From NCBI RefSeq assembly GCF_030719295.1, contig NZ_CP120997.1, positions 6,210,001 to 6,274,000 of the forward strand: a DNA stretch of 64,000 nt, in the 5' to 3' direction. A program made the translations under genes and the position numbers. Origin of the DNA: Streptomyces sp. Mut1 (GTDB taxonomy: Bacteria > Actinomycetota > Actinomycetes > Streptomycetales > Streptomycetaceae). Shown here piece after piece: positions 19,219 through 28,836 of the stretch (position 1 is its first letter; every line of letters begins with the position of its first letter). The notes under the pieces are model-generated. The model saw nothing but the letters and a program-made list of their open reading frames with translations, did no database searches and was not told the DNA's origin.

Positions 19219-22200
19219 ATGATCCTGCTCCTGTCGACGTCCGACACCGACCTGCTCAGCGCCCGCGCCTCCCAAGGACCGGTCAGCTACCGGTACGCCA
19301 ACCCCTCCCGGCTGCCGATGCAGGACCTCCCCGAGCTGCTGGACGGCGCCGACCTCGTCGTCGTACGCCTCCTCGGCGGTGTCCGCGCCTGGCAGGACGG
19401 CCTCGACCAAGTCCTCGCCGCCGGACGCCCCGTCGTGGTCCTCACCGGGGAACAGGCCCCCGACGCCCAGCTGATGGCCGCCTCCACCGTCCCCATCGGG
19501 ATCGCCGCCGAGGCCCACGCCTACCTCGCCCACGGCGGCCCCGCCAACCTGGAGCAGCTCGCCCGCTTCCTCTCCGACACCGTCCTGCTCACCGGCCACG
19601 GCTTCGAACCCCCCGCCGCCGCACCCTCCTGGGGCCCGCTGGAGCGCACCCCCCGCGCGACCGGCGACGGCGCCCCCACCGTCGCGGTGCTCTACTACCG
19701 CGCCCACCACATGAGCGGCAACACCGCGTTCATCGAGACCCTGTGCCGGGCCGTGGAGGCCGAGGGCGCCCGCGCCCTGCCGCTGTACGTCGCCTCGCTG
19801 CGCGCCCCCGAGCCCGAACTCGTCGACGCCCTGCGGGACGCCGACGCGATCGTGACCACCGTCCTCGCGGCGGGCGGCACCCGGCCCGCCGAGGCATCGG
19901 CCGGCGGCGACGACGAGTCCTGGGACGCGGGCGCCCTCACCGCCCTCGACGTCCCGATCCTCCAGGCGCTCTGCCTCACCAGCTCCCACGCCGACTGGGA
20001 GGGCAACGACGAGGGCGTCTCACCGCTGGACGCCGCGAGCCAGATCGCCGTCCCCGAGTTCGACGGGCGCCTGATCACCGTCCCGTTCTCCTTCAAGGAG
20101 ATCGACGAGGACGGCCTGCCCGCCTACGTCGCCGACGACGAGCGGGCGTCCCGCGTCGCCGGGATCGCCGTGCGCCACGCCCGGCTGCGCCACATCCCGA
20201 ACGCCGACAAGCGCCTCGCCCTCGTCCTGTCCGCGTACCCCACCAAGCACTCCCGGATCGGCAACGCCGTCGGGCTCGACACCCCCGCGAGCGCGGTCGC
20301 CCTGCTGCGCAGGCTGCGCGACGAGGGCTACGACTTCGGTGACGAGGAGGTCCCCGGCCTCGCGTCGGGCGACGGCGACGAGCTGATCTACGCCCTGATC
20401 GAGGCGGGCGGCCACGACCAGGAATGGCTCACCGAGGAGCAGTTGGCACGCAACCCGGTCCGTATCCCCGCCGCCGACTACCGCCGCTGGTTCGCCACGC
20501 TCCCGGCCGGACTCCGCGAGGCCGTCGAGGAGCACTGGGGCCCGGCCCCCGGCGAGATGTTCGTGGACCGCTCGCGCAACCCGGAGGGCGACATCGTCCT
20601 GGCCGCCCTGCGCCGGGGCAATCTGCTCATCCTGATCCAGCCGCCGCGCGGCTTCGGCGAGAACCCGATCGCGATCTACCACGACCCGGATCTGCCGCCG
20701 TCCCACCACTACCTGGCCGCCTACCGCTGGATCGCCGCCCGCGCCGAGGACAACGGCTTCGGCGCCGACGCGATGATCCACCTCGGCAAGCACGGCAACC
20801 TGGAGTGGCTGCCCGGCAAGAACGCCGGCCTGTCCGCCGCCTGCGGCCCCGACGCGGCGCTCGGCGACCTCCCGCTCGTCTACCCGTTCCTGGTCAACGA
20901 CCCGGGGGAGGGCACCCAGGCCAAGCGCCGGGTGCACGCCACGCTCGTGGACCACCTGGTGCCGCCGATGGCCCGCGCCGACAGCTACGGCGACATCGCC
21001 CGGCTCGAACAGCTCCTGGACGAGCACGCCCAGATCGCCGCGATGGACCCGGCGAAGCTGCCGGCGATCCGCGCCCAGATCTGGACCCTGATCCAGGCCG
21101 CGAAGCTCGACCACGACCTGGGCATCGAGGGACGCCCCGAGGACGAGGGCTTCGACGACTTCATCATGCATCTCGACGGCTGGCTCTGTGAGATCAAGGA
21201 CGTCCAGATCCGCGACGGCCTGCACGTCCTGGGCGGCGCCCCCACCGGCCCCGCCCGCGTCAACCTGGTCCTCGCGATCCTGCGGGCCCGTCAGATCTGG
21301 GGCGGCACGGCCTCCCTGCCCGGCCTGCGCGAGGCGCTCGGCCTGGACGAGTCGGCGGCGACCCGCACCGACGCCGACGCCGTCGAGGAACAGGCCCGCG
21401 CCCTGGTCCAGGCGATGGAGGACGCGGACTGGAACCCGTCCGCCCTCCAAGCCCCCGCGGCGATCGAGCAGCCGGGCCCGGGGCAGGGCCCCGAGCGGAC
21501 GACCGGCACACTCCTGCACGACCTGCCCCCGGACGTGGCCGCGATCCTGGACTTCGCCGCCCGCGAGGTCGTCCCCCGCCTGGCCGGGACCACCGACGAG
21601 CTGGACCACTGCGTCCACGCCCTGAACGGCGGCTTCGTCCCCGCGGGCCCCTCCGGCTCCCCGCTGCGCGGCCTGGTCAACGTCCTGCCGACCGGCCGCA
21701 ACTTCTACTCCGTCGACCCCAAGGCCGTCCCCTCCCGCCTCGCCTGGGAGACCGGCCAGGCCCTGGCCGACTCCCTCCTGGAGCGCTACCGCACCGACAA
21801 CGGCGAGTGGCCGGTCTCCGTGGGCCTGTCCCTGTGGGGTACGAGCGCCATGCGCACCGCGGGCGACGACGTCGCCGAGGCGTTCGCCCTGCTCGGGGTC
21901 CGCCCCGTCTGGGACGACGCCTCCCGCCGCGTCACCGGCCTGGAGCCGATCCCCGCCGAGGAACTGGGCCGGCCGCGCATCGACGTCACCCTGCGCATCA
22001 GCGGCTTCTTCCGCGACGCCTTCCCGCACACCATCGGCCTGCTCGACGACGCGGTCCGGCTGGCCGCCTCGCTGGACGAGCCCGCCGAGATCAACCACGT
22101 ACGGGCGCACACCCAGGCCGACCTGGCCGAGCACGGCGACGAACGCCGCGCCACCACCCGTATCTTCGGCTCCCGCCCCGGCACGTACGGCGCGGGCCTG

Positions 22201-22878
22201 CTCCAGCTCATCGACTCCCGCGACTGGCGCACCGACGCCGACCTCGCCGAGGTCTACACGACGTGGGGCGGCTACGCCTACGGCCGCGACCTCGACGGCT
22301 GCCCGGCCCGGGAGGAGATGGAGACGGCGTACAAGCGGATCGCGGTCGCGGCGAAGAACACCGACACCCGCGAGCACGACATCGCGGACTCCGACGACTA
22401 CTTCCAGTACCACGGCGGCATGGTCGCCACGGTCCGCGCGCTCAAGGGCAAGGCCCCGGAGGCGTACATCGGGGACTCGACCCGCCCCGAGACCGTCCGC
22501 ACCCGCACCCTGACCGAGGAGACCTCCCGGGTCTTCCGCGCCCGCGTCGTCAACCCCAAGTGGATCGAGGCGATGCGCCGCCACGGCTACAAGGGCGCCT
22601 TCGAGCTCGCCGCCACCGTCGATTACCTCTTCGGCTACGACGCCACGACGGGCGTGGTCGCGGACTGGATGTACGACAAGCTCACCGAGGCGTACGTCCT
22701 GGACCCCACCAACCGCGCCTTCCTCGAACAGGCCAACCCCTGGGCCCTGCACGGCATCGCGGAACGCCTGCTCGAAGCGGAGTCGCGCGGGATGTGGGCC
22801 AAGCCGGACCCGGCGGTGCTCGAAGCGCTGCGCCAGGTGTTCCTGGAGACGGAAGGGAACCTGGAGGGCGAGGACTGA
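19219..22878 (+). CDS. cobN: Cobaltochelatase large subunit CobN
   Basis: ATP-dependent cobalt insertion into hydrogenobyrinate a,c-diamide, done with CobS and CobT-type partners not seen here. The 1219-residue length is normal for CobN. Conserved regions include FGADAMIHLGKHGNLEWLPGKNAGLS (middle) and RIFGSRPGTYGAGLLQLIDSRDW with the YTTWGGYAYGRD segment (C-terminal part), shared with Mg-chelatase BchH/ChlH. ATG at 19219 follows GAGGAAGG at 19200-19207; an upstream GTG at 19189 is less likely. Expression is governed by the riboswitch in its leader. It ends 10 bases before the convergent L,D-transpeptidase. Confidence 0.95.
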   Translation: MILLLSTSDTDLLSARASQGPVSYRYANPSRLPMQDLPELLDGADLVVVRLLGGVRAWQDGLDQVLAAGRPVVVLTGEQAPDAQLMAASTVPIGIAAEAHAYLAHGGPANLEQLARFLSDTVLLTGHGFEPPAAAPSWGPLERTPRATGDGAPTVAVLYYRAHHMSGNTAFIETLCRAVEAEGARALPLYVASLRAPEPELVDALRDADAIVTTVLAAGGTRPAEASAGGDDESWDAGALTALDVPILQALCLTSSHADWEGNDEGVSPLDAASQIAVPEFDGRLITVPFSFKEIDEDGLPAYVADDERASRVAGIAVRHARLRHIPNADKRLALVLSAYPTKHSRIGNAVGLDTPASAVALLRRLRDEGYDFGDEEVPGLASGDGDELIYALIEAGGHDQEWLTEEQLARNPVRIPAADYRRWFATLPAGLREAVEEHWGPAPGEMFVDRSRNPEGDIVLAALRRGNLLILIQPPRGFGENPIAIYHDPDLPPSHHYLAAYRWIAARAEDNGFGADAMIHLGKHGNLEWLPGKNAGLSAACGPDAALGDLPLVYPFLVNDPGEGTQAKRRVHATLVDHLVPPMARADSYGDIARLEQLLDEHAQIAAMDPAKLPAIRAQIWTLIQAAKLDHDLGIEGRPEDEGFDDFIMHLDGWLCEIKDVQIRDGLHVLGGAPTGPARVNLVLAILRARQIWGGTASLPGLREALGLDESAATRTDADAVEEQARALVQAMEDADWNPSALQAPAAIEQPGPGQGPERTTGTLLHDLPPDVAAILDFAAREVVPRLAGTTDELDHCVHALNGGFVPAGPSGSPLRGLVNVLPTGRNFYSVDPKAVPSRLAWETGQALADSLLERYRTDNGEWPVSVGLSLWGTSAMRTAGDDVAEAFALLGVRPVWDDASRRVTGLEPIPAEELGRPRIDVTLRISGFFRDAFPHTIGLLDDAVRLAASLDEPAEINHVRAHTQADLAEHGDERRATTRIFGSRPGTYGAGLLQLIDSRDWRTDADLAEVYTTWGGYAYGRDLDGCPAREEMETAYKRIAVAAKNTDTREHDIADSDDYFQYHGGMVATVRALKGKAPEAYIGDSTRPETVRTRTLTEETSRVFRARVVNPKWIEAMRRHGYKGAFELAATVDYLFGYDATTGVVADWMYDKLTEAYVLDPTNRAFLEQANPWALHGIAERLLEAESRGMWAKPDPAVLEALRQVFLETEGNLEGED

Positions 22879-22888
22879 CCGGCCGGCG

Positions 22889-23581
22889 TCAGTCGGCGGT
22901 GCCGGGCTTCACACCCCATACATAGACGACGTCGTCCAGGGCGAGCAGGTCCCACAGCTTCGCCGCGTCGTCCACGGTGAGGTTGACGCAGCCGGCCGAG
23001 CCCCCGCCGTCGTACAGGTCACCCGGGTGCCCGTGCAGCGCCTGCCCGCCGTCGAAGAACTGGGAGTACGGCATGGGGGCGTCGTCGTAGATCGTGGAGA
23101 CGTGGTCGCGGTCGCGCCAGTAGATGGTGTGCCGGCCCGGCCGCGTCTCCTGCGCGTCGCGGCCGGTGCGGGTGGGCACGGGTCCGAAGACGACCTTCTT
23201 CCCCTTCTGTACCCACAGCAGCTGGCGGTCCATGTCGACGCAGGTCACCCGCGAGGACTCGACGGGGCAGCGGCCCGCGGCGTTCGGGTCGGGCGTCGCC
23301 TCGACCACGAGCACGGTGCGGTACGTGCCGAGGTCGGCGAGCCCGTCGGCGTGCGGCCGGCCGTGTGCGGTCTGGAAGGCGCGGATGGCCCGGCAGTCGG
23401 CGTCGGACTGGCGGCCGTCCACGGGCAGGCCGAGGTGCTGCTCCAGCTGCCGCTGGTAGGGGCCGGCCGGCGCGGTGCACGCGGTGTCGCGCACGGGGGC
23501 GGCGGCCGAGGGGGCCGCGGTGCACAGCAGTGCCGTGGCCGCTGCTGCGGCCACGGCACCGGTGAGGCTGGGGGTACGCAC
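22889..23581 (-). CDS. Secreted L,D-transpeptidase (YkuD domain)
   Basis: 230-residue exported cell-wall enzyme that forms or exchanges 3-3 peptide cross-links. A signal peptide (AVAAAAATALLCTAAPSAAA) is followed by a peptidoglycan-binding-like helical region (LEQHLGLPVDGRQSDADCRAI) and then the YkuD catalytic domain. The active-site motif is HGHPGDLYDGGGSAGCVNL, with Cys198 as nucleophile. GTG start at 23581 is set by AGGAGGT six bases upstream; the longer frame beginning at 23626 lacks this. Stands alone; convergent with cobN. Confidence 0.9.
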   Translation of the reverse strand: MRTPSLTGAVAAAAATALLCTAAPSAAAPVRDTACTAPAGPYQRQLEQHLGLPVDGRQSDADCRAIRAFQTAHGRPHADGLADLGTYRTVLVVEATPDPNAAGRCPVESSRVTCVDMDRQLLWVQKGKKVVFGPVPTRTGRDAQETRPGRHTIYWRDRDHVSTIYDDAPMPYSQFFDGGQALHGHPGDLYDGGGSAGCVNLTVDDAAKLWDLLALDDVVYVWGVKPGTAD

Positions 23582-23632
23582 TGCCGGACCTCCTGGCGGA
23601 TCGGGAACCGAAGTGCTGCCAGCCAATCAGCG

Positions 23633-23672
23633 CACCCGCCCGGCCGCCCATTGATGGGCAGCCGGGCGGGTG
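23633..23672. terminator. Hairpin terminator downstream of the choice-of-anchor A gene
   Basis: A long GC stem (CACCCGCCCGGC ... GCCGGGCGGGTG) with inner CCCAT/ATGGG pairing lies seven bases beyond the stop of the minus-strand gene. It has no T-run, as is usual in Streptomyces. Confidence 0.7.
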
Positions 23673-23678
23673 ACCGGA

Positions 23679-25520
23679 TCAGGCGTGCGCGGACTTGTGC
23701 GTGCCGTCCTTGCAGTCCTTCCCCTTGCACGGCTCGCCGCGCTTGTTGGACAGCTCGACGGTGACGCCCTCCGAGCTGTTGGCCTCCGTCACCTCGAACG
23801 GCCCCGATACGGGGTTCGCCGGCAGGACGTAGCCCTCGGGGACGGCGATCTCGCGCAGGTAGTACTCACCGAGCGGAAGATCGTCGAAGGTGCACTGCCC
23901 CGCGCCGTCGGTGGAGCATCCGGCGTCGGTGAGCGTGTCCGGGTCCGCCCCGGTCGTCTGGAGCCCCGGCACGTCGTTGCTCTCGCGCCACAGCTCGAAG
24001 ACGGCCCCGGCCAGCGGCCGCCCGTTCTTCGCGTCCGTCTTGTCCAGCGTCAGCGAACCCGTCGTGGGCGTCACGGGGGCCTGGGTGTTGAGCGCTTCGG
24101 TCTGGACGCCGGTGTCGGCGTTGTCCTCGGTGAGGGTGAGGGGGCCGAAGACGGCGGGGTCGGGGAGGTCGTAGCCGTCGGGGGCTTCGGTTTCGCGCCA
24201 GTAGTAGGTGCCGGGGTTGGTTGTCGCGGTGCAGATGCCGGTGGTGGGGGTGGTGCAGGTGGTGACGAGGGTGTCGGGGACGGTGCCGGTGGTCTGGAGG
24301 CCGGGCATGTTGTTGGTCTCGCGCCACAGCTCGAAGTCGGCTCCGGCGAGGGGTTCGCCGGTCTCGGCGTCGGACTTGAGTACGCGGACCTCACCGGTCA
24401 CGGGCTGCGGCCCACCGCACTCCGGGAGGTCTCCGTCGAACGGGTACGCGTGGAACTCCTGACCGCCGCCCCCGGCCGCGGCGCTGGTGTGCGTCACCGA
24501 GCCGGTGGTGAAGAACCTGCCGTTGACCCCCGGAAGGGTCACGGTGGTCATCGAGGACTGCTCACCCATCAGGAAGCTGCCCTGGAACTGGCCGGTCCCC
24601 GACAGGTCCACGGTGGTGGCGTCCGGGAAGTTCCACAGAAGCCGCTCGCGGTAGGCGTTCAGCGGGTCGGTGGCGTCGTCGATGCCCCCGCTGTACGTGT
24701 TGATCGTGCGGTCCGCCCCGATGACGTTGACGAGGATCGTCGCGTCGGCGGGGATGTCCTCGAAGACGACTCCCTGCTGGCCGCCGGTGGGGCCGGTCAT
24801 GTCGAAGTCGACGTTGAAGACCTGCAACGAGGACGTCCCGTCACCCGTGAAGAGCGTCTGCGTGCCCTGGTTCACGGCGGTGCCCGTCGGCGTCCTCAGC
24901 GTGCCATCGGGCCGTGCGTAGCACTGGCTGGCCTCCGTGAGCTGGTCGCGCAGCCCCGCGTAGGGCGCCACGGCCTCCGGGTCCTGGACGAGCGTCCCGG
25001 AGACGGTCCCGCTCTGCGTACCCGCGTGGCGCACGACGCCCTGTTCGCCGACGATGCCGCCGGTCGTGTCCAGGGTTTCCCCCGGCGCGATCGTGACGTT
25101 CCCGCCCGTGGTCAGGAAGTCCGCGCCGTTGGGCGGCGGGACGCGCGACCCGACACCGACGATGCCCAGGTTGTACGTCTGGCCCGCTTCCGGGTCCTTG
25201 TCCTGGTCGAAGTCGTCGAGCACCACGACCCGGCCCTCGGCCTCGGCGGCCCGGCCGCGCACGAGGAAGTCGTCGCCGACGAAGATGTTGATCCCGTTGT
25301 CCCGGCCCGCGAGAGGTCCGTTGTTGATCCCCGGGAACGGGTCGGGACAGTTACCCGGCACACACGGACCCAGGCCGCCCGGCAGCGGCGCGGCGGCGGC
25401 CGGCGCCACACCGATGCCGAGGGTGAAGGCGGGTACGACGGTGGCCAGGACGGCGCAGGCCGCACCGGAGGCACGGGCGCGTGAACGCAGCGCTGCGAAG
25501 CGCTTGGGCATGGGTCTCAT
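23679..25520 (-). CDS. Secreted choice-of-anchor A protein with two SpaA-type domains
   Basis: 613-residue exported surface protein. A signal peptide ends near GVAPAAAA. A choice-of-anchor A domain follows ([29 protein letters not shown] onward, to about residue 360). Two prealbumin-like SpaA repeats come next (about 375-485 and 490-590), each with ELWRE and YYWRE/YYLRE, the latter being typical of pilin-type domains with internal cross-links. It ends in a Lys/Cys-rich tail ([16 protein letters not shown]) with no LPxTG sorting signal and no membrane anchor, so how it is retained is unclear. ATG at 25520 follows AGGA; a longer frame reaches 25625. An adhesive or structural wall role is inference. 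Confidence 0.85.
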   Translation of the reverse strand: MRPMPKRFAALRSRARASGAACAVLATVVPAFTLGIGVAPAAAAPLPGGLGPCVPGNCPDPFPGINNGPLAGRDNGINIFVGDDFLVRGRAAEAEGRVVVLDDFDQDKDPEAGQTYNLGIVGVGSRVPPPNGADFLTTGGNVTIAPGETLDTTGGIVGEQGVVRHAGTQSGTVSGTLVQDPEAVAPYAGLRDQLTEASQCYARPDGTLRTPTGTAVNQGTQTLFTGDGTSSLQVFNVDFDMTGPTGGQQGVVFEDIPADATILVNVIGADRTINTYSGGIDDATDPLNAYRERLLWNFPDATTVDLSGTGQFQGSFLMGEQSSMTTVTLPGVNGRFFTTGSVTHTSAAAGGGGQEFHAYPFDGDLPECGGPQPVTGEVRVLKSDAETGEPLAGADFELWRETNNMPGLQTTGTVPDTLVTTCTTPTTGICTATTNPGTYYWRETEAPDGYDLPDPAVFGPLTLTEDNADTGVQTEALNTQAPVTPTTGSLTLDKTDAKNGRPLAGAVFELWRESNDVPGLQTTGADPDTLTDAGCSTDGAGQCTFDDLPLGEYYLREIAVPEGYVLPANPVSGPFEVTEANSSEGVTVELSNKRGEPCKGKDCKDGTHKSAHA

Positions 25521-25609
25521 ACGGGCATCCTGGCCACCCGCCGCGCGGGGCCCGGCGGGCGACACGTGACGTTGCCCCTTCCAGCGGAAGGGGCCACCCG
25601 GACGGACCC

Positions 25610-25675
25610 GGTACCGGCGCCGCACCGCCCTCGGCCGGCGAGCGCGCGGGCCGGGGGCGGTGCGGCGGCGGTACC
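25610..25675. terminator. Very long hairpin downstream of the ThuA-ricin gene
   Basis: Arms GGTACCG.CGCCGCACCGCCC and its near-perfect complement form about 27 bp of stem, starting eight bases past the stop of the minus-strand ThuA gene. A second, smaller hairpin (CCCCTTCC-n3-GGAAGGGG) sits near 25575-25593. Confidence 0.75.
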
Positions 25676-25682
25676 GCGTGGG

Positions 25683-26948
25683 TCAGGCCGGAAGGGTCCA
25701 CCGCTGGTTGTCGCCGTCGTAGCAGGTCCAGATCTGGAGGCGGGTGCCGTTGGCCGAGCTGGGGCCGGTGGCGTCCAGGCACTTGCCGGAAGCGGGGTTG
25801 ACCAGCGCACCGTCGCTCCGGTGCTGCCAGACCTGCGCTCCGGACCCGTTGCAGTCGTACAACTGAACCTTGGTGCCGTCCGTGATCCCCGCCCCGGTCA
25901 CATCGAGGCACTTGCCCAGTGCCTCGACCGTGCCGTCGGAGCCGACCGCCCACCGCTGGGCATCGGACCCGTTGCAGTCGTAGAGCTGCACCGCCGTGCC
26001 GTTGGCGGAACTCGAACCCGCCACGTCCACGCACTTGCCGCCGTATCCCGTGATCCGGCCGGTGGGGTCGCCCTGCGGCGGGGTGACCGGTCCGCTCCGG
26101 CCGGCCGCCCAGACGATCTCCTGGAGCAGGAGCCGGTTCTGCTGGGTGCTGGCGAAGGTGGAGGACAGCGCGGTGTCCGTCGCGTAGTCCATCGCGTTGT
26201 GGCCGAAGTTGTTGTACACCATCCGGTAGTCGCGGTTCGTCCACACGATCGGGAAGTAGCCGCTGTACCAGGTCTGGTTGGGATCGGTACCGATCGGGAA
26301 CGTCGAGGGGTCCATCGACGCGAGGACGTCGATCGCGGGGTTGTCCCGCAGATCGTTCTGCCAGCTGTACCACTCGCTGACCGACGAGGTGAGGGTGCCC
26401 GGCAGCCCGGCCGTCGCCGGATGGCCGGCGTCCTCGACGCGCAGTGTCTCCTGCGTGGGGCCCCAGGTGTTGGACCGGAAGGCGCCGGTGCCGAGGAAGG
26501 TGTTGTGGTACCAGGGCCAGTCGCTGGTGTCCGTGTTGAACGCCGAGACGTGGAAGCCGACGAACCCGCCACCGTTCCGCATGTACGCCTGGAACGCGGA
26601 ACGCTGGGACGCGGTGTGCGGATAGTTGTCGAGGAACATGACCACTTGGTACTGGGCCGGCTCGGCGCTGTTGAGCCGGTTCCAGTCGGTGGTGGCGGTG
26701 TAGGTGAAGCCGTGGGTGGCTCCCTGCTGCGCGAACCAGGTGTTCGCCTCGTGGTCGAAGTTGATGTGCGCGGCGTCGTAGGTGCCGTCGTAGAAGGCCA
26801 GCACGTGGAAGTCGTCGGCGGCACGGGCGGTGTGGGCCGGGGCCGCCTGCAGGCCGAGCACGACCGCTGCCAGTGCGAGCAGCCGGAGCAGCAGTGCGCG
26901 TCCCCGGTGCCCGGGACGTGCGGCTGTCCCCGGATGAGGTGTCAACAA
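25683..26948 (-). CDS. Secreted ThuA-like protein with ricin-type lectin domain
   Basis: About 421 residues. A signal peptide (RALLLRLLALAAVVLGLQAAPAHTARA) precedes a ThuA-like domain (about 45-285: FHVLAFYDGTYDAAHINF, GGGFVGFHVSAFNTD), a glutamine-amidotransferase-like fold found in proteins linked to sugar metabolism. A ricin B/CBM13 beta-trefoil follows, with three repeats of GKCLDVTG...LYDCNG type and QxW motifs (about 295-421). TTG start at 26948 chosen because GAGAGGAAGG lies nine bases upstream; the in-frame GTG at 27008 has no ribosome site. Likely binds polysaccharide outside the cell. Divergent from a LacI regulator. Confidence 0.82.
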   Translation of the reverse strand: MLTPHPGTAARPGHRGRALLLRLLALAAVVLGLQAAPAHTARAADDFHVLAFYDGTYDAAHINFDHEANTWFAQQGATHGFTYTATTDWNRLNSAEPAQYQVVMFLDNYPHTASQRSAFQAYMRNGGGFVGFHVSAFNTDTSDWPWYHNTFLGTGAFRSNTWGPTQETLRVEDAGHPATAGLPGTLTSSVSEWYSWQNDLRDNPAIDVLASMDPSTFPIGTDPNQTWYSGYFPIVWTNRDYRMVYNNFGHNAMDYATDTALSSTFASTQQNRLLLQEIVWAAGRSGPVTPPQGDPTGRITGYGGKCVDVAGSSSANGTAVQLYDCNGSDAQRWAVGSDGTVEALGKCLDVTGAGITDGTKVQLYDCNGSGAQVWQHRSDGALVNPASGKCLDATGPSSANGTRLQIWTCYDGDNQRWTLPA

Positions 26949-27006
26949 GGCAGTTGTCCTTCCTCTCGCGGTTCCACTGCTGGGGCGCGCTGTCCCTCGC
27001 CGGTTC

Positions 27007-27109
27007 ACATGACGTCATGTCGCGCGTCAAACGCGGCATGCTTCGGTCGGGCAGACCGGAGTCTGCGCGTGTACACGACATCACGTCAAGGTTTCTGTCA
27101 GGAAACCTT
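27007..27109. promoter_or_regulatory. Two palindromic operator candidates in the ThuA/LacI divergent region
   Basis: The 451-base gap between the ThuA gene and the LacI gene holds two clear palindromes: ACATGACGTCATGT (27007-27020, perfect) and AAGGTTTC-n6-GAAACCTT (27088-27109, perfect arms). Either could be the LacI-family operator. TATAGA at about 27362 is a plausible -10 for the LacI gene. The remainder (27110-27350) shows only GC-rich sequence with a small CCGGGCGG-type repeat and no gene I can support. Confidence 0.5.
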
Positions 27110-27399
27110 CCTGGCGGAAAACCGGACCGCCTGTCCCACGCTTCACTTTCCCGCTCCGACCTGCGATTTCAAGGGCAGGCCGCGACCGCGACCGTGTTTC
27201 GGCCACTGCGGACCCGTCTACAGAAGGTGAAGCCTGAACTGCCGGGGCGCCACTGTGCCGGTCCCCGGCCCCGCCCACCGGGCGGAAGCCCGGCACCGGA
27301 CTGCGGCAAACACGTCAGGAGCCCGCGCCGAACTCGCCCCGTGGCCTCTTCTGCCTGCTGCTATAGAGTTTCCGGGCATGAAGCGGAGCTCTGTCACAG

Positions 27400-28458
27400 G
27401 TGGGTAGGCGGCCTGGCGCGCGCATCACGATCCGGGCGATCGCCGAGGAGGCGGGCGTGTCGATCGCCACCGTCTCCCGCGTGATCAACGGGCGGGCGGT
27501 CGTGGCTCCCGCGACCCAGGAGATGGTCCGTCAGGCCGCGCGGCGCCTGGGCGAAGTCCCGGTCCAGCGCCGGCCGTCACCGGGTCCCGCGGATGCTCCC
27601 GTGCTGGTGTACTGCCCCTACGCGCTGACCGACTACTTCGGCACCATCGTGACCTCCGTCATCGAGACGCTGGCGCTGCACGGCCGCCGAGCGGTCATCC
27701 AGGCGGGGGAGAGCGCGCGGGAGCAGACCCCGTCGCTGCTCTCCCTCCCCGGGCCCGCGGGCATGGCGGGCGCTGTCCTGATCCTTCCGCCCAGCTCCAC
27801 CGAGGACCTGCTGGCACTGCACGCGCGGCGCTACCCGCTCGTGGTGATCGACCCGCGTGAGGAACTGCCCGAGGACGTCGCGTCGGTGTCGGCCGCGCAC
27901 GCGGCCGGCGCGCGCCGCGTCACCGGCCACCTCACCGCCCTGGGCCACCGCCGGATCGGCTTCATCGGGGGCCCCGGCAACTGGCTCGCCAGCCGCTCCA
28001 GGCTGGTCGGCCACACCTCGGCACTCGCGGAGATCGGCATCCTCGTGGAGCCGGAGCTGGTCAGGGCGGTCGTCGAACCGAACGCCGAGATGGGCTATCG
28101 CGCCGCGTCGTCGCTGCTGGAACTCGCCCCGGCGCCCACCGCGATCGTGGCGTTCAACGACAAGACGGCCGCCGGCGCGCTGCGGGCGGCCCTCGACCGC
28201 CGGCTGCGGGTACCGCAGGACCTGTCGGTCACCGGCTTCGACGACAGCGAGCTCGGCCGCAGCACGTCCCCGATCCTCACCACCGCCCGTCAGCCACTGG
28301 AGGAGATGGGGCGCATAGCCGTCTCCCTGCTGATGCGCCTGGTGGCGGGCCATGCCGTCGACACCCTGCACGTCGAGCTGGCCACGCCGCTGCTCGTCCG
28401 GGCATCCACCGGCCGGCCGCGTTCCGAGCCGTCCGGTCCGGACACCGTCCACGCCTGA
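27400..28458 (+). CDS. LacI/GalR-family transcriptional regulator
   Basis: 352-residue repressor-type regulator. The N-terminal helix-turn-helix (ITIRAIAEEAGVSIATVSRVINGRAVV, residues 9-35) is followed by the periplasmic-binding-like effector domain with VTGFDDSELGRSTSPILTTARQP near the C terminus. GTG start at 27400 with GGAG at 27385-27388, a rather long spacing. The effector is probably a sugar. Its position between divergent secreted carbohydrate-binding and degrading genes suggests that it controls them. Confidence 0.9.
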   Translation: MGRRPGARITIRAIAEEAGVSIATVSRVINGRAVVAPATQEMVRQAARRLGEVPVQRRPSPGPADAPVLVYCPYALTDYFGTIVTSVIETLALHGRRAVIQAGESAREQTPSLLSLPGPAGMAGAVLILPPSSTEDLLALHARRYPLVVIDPREELPEDVASVSAAHAAGARRVTGHLTALGHRRIGFIGGPGNWLASRSRLVGHTSALAEIGILVEPELVRAVVEPNAEMGYRAASSLLELAPAPTAIVAFNDKTAAGALRAALDRRLRVPQDLSVTGFDDSELGRSTSPILTTARQPLEEMGRIAVSLLMRLVAGHAVDTLHVELATPLLVRASTGRPRSEPSGPDTVHA

Positions 28459-28836
28459 ACGACCGGTCGCCATGACCGATTTGAAAAGCCCGGCCGCCGC
28501 GCACGTGACCCGTGCGCTTCGGAGCCGTAAGCGCGTTCCCGTACTGGTTCCGGCCTGACCAGGGGAGATACCGGCGGCGACAGGCCACTTGGCGCGGAGG
28601 GGTTGACGGAGGCACGGCCGCGGTCATAACTTCACGGCTTGAAAAAAGCAGGTAACAAAAACATGTCATGCACCTGCCGCGATCTCCGCGCTTTGCACGT
28701 CAGTCCCGGCTCCGTGCCGGGGCACCCGGCCTCGCTCCGTCAGGTGCGTCGGCGCACGCCGTACGCAGTCGGCGCACCCCCGCACACCGTTCCGTGCCGA
28801 ACAGGTCAGCCGCTCCCTCTTCAGGAAGGCCCGCCC
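28459..28836 (+). promoter_or_regulatory. Promoter and long leader of the ricin/beta-helix-chitinase operon
   Basis: This 378-base gap has no gene. TTGACG (28603-28608) and TAACTT (28627-28632) spaced by 18 bases form a good sigma-70-type promoter, implying a leader of about 200 bases before ATG 28837. Earlier, GCGCTT-n9-AAGCGC (about 28515-28535) could terminate the LacI message or be an operator. A short A-rich stretch (GAAAAAAGCAGG) lies just after the -10. Confidence 0.6.
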
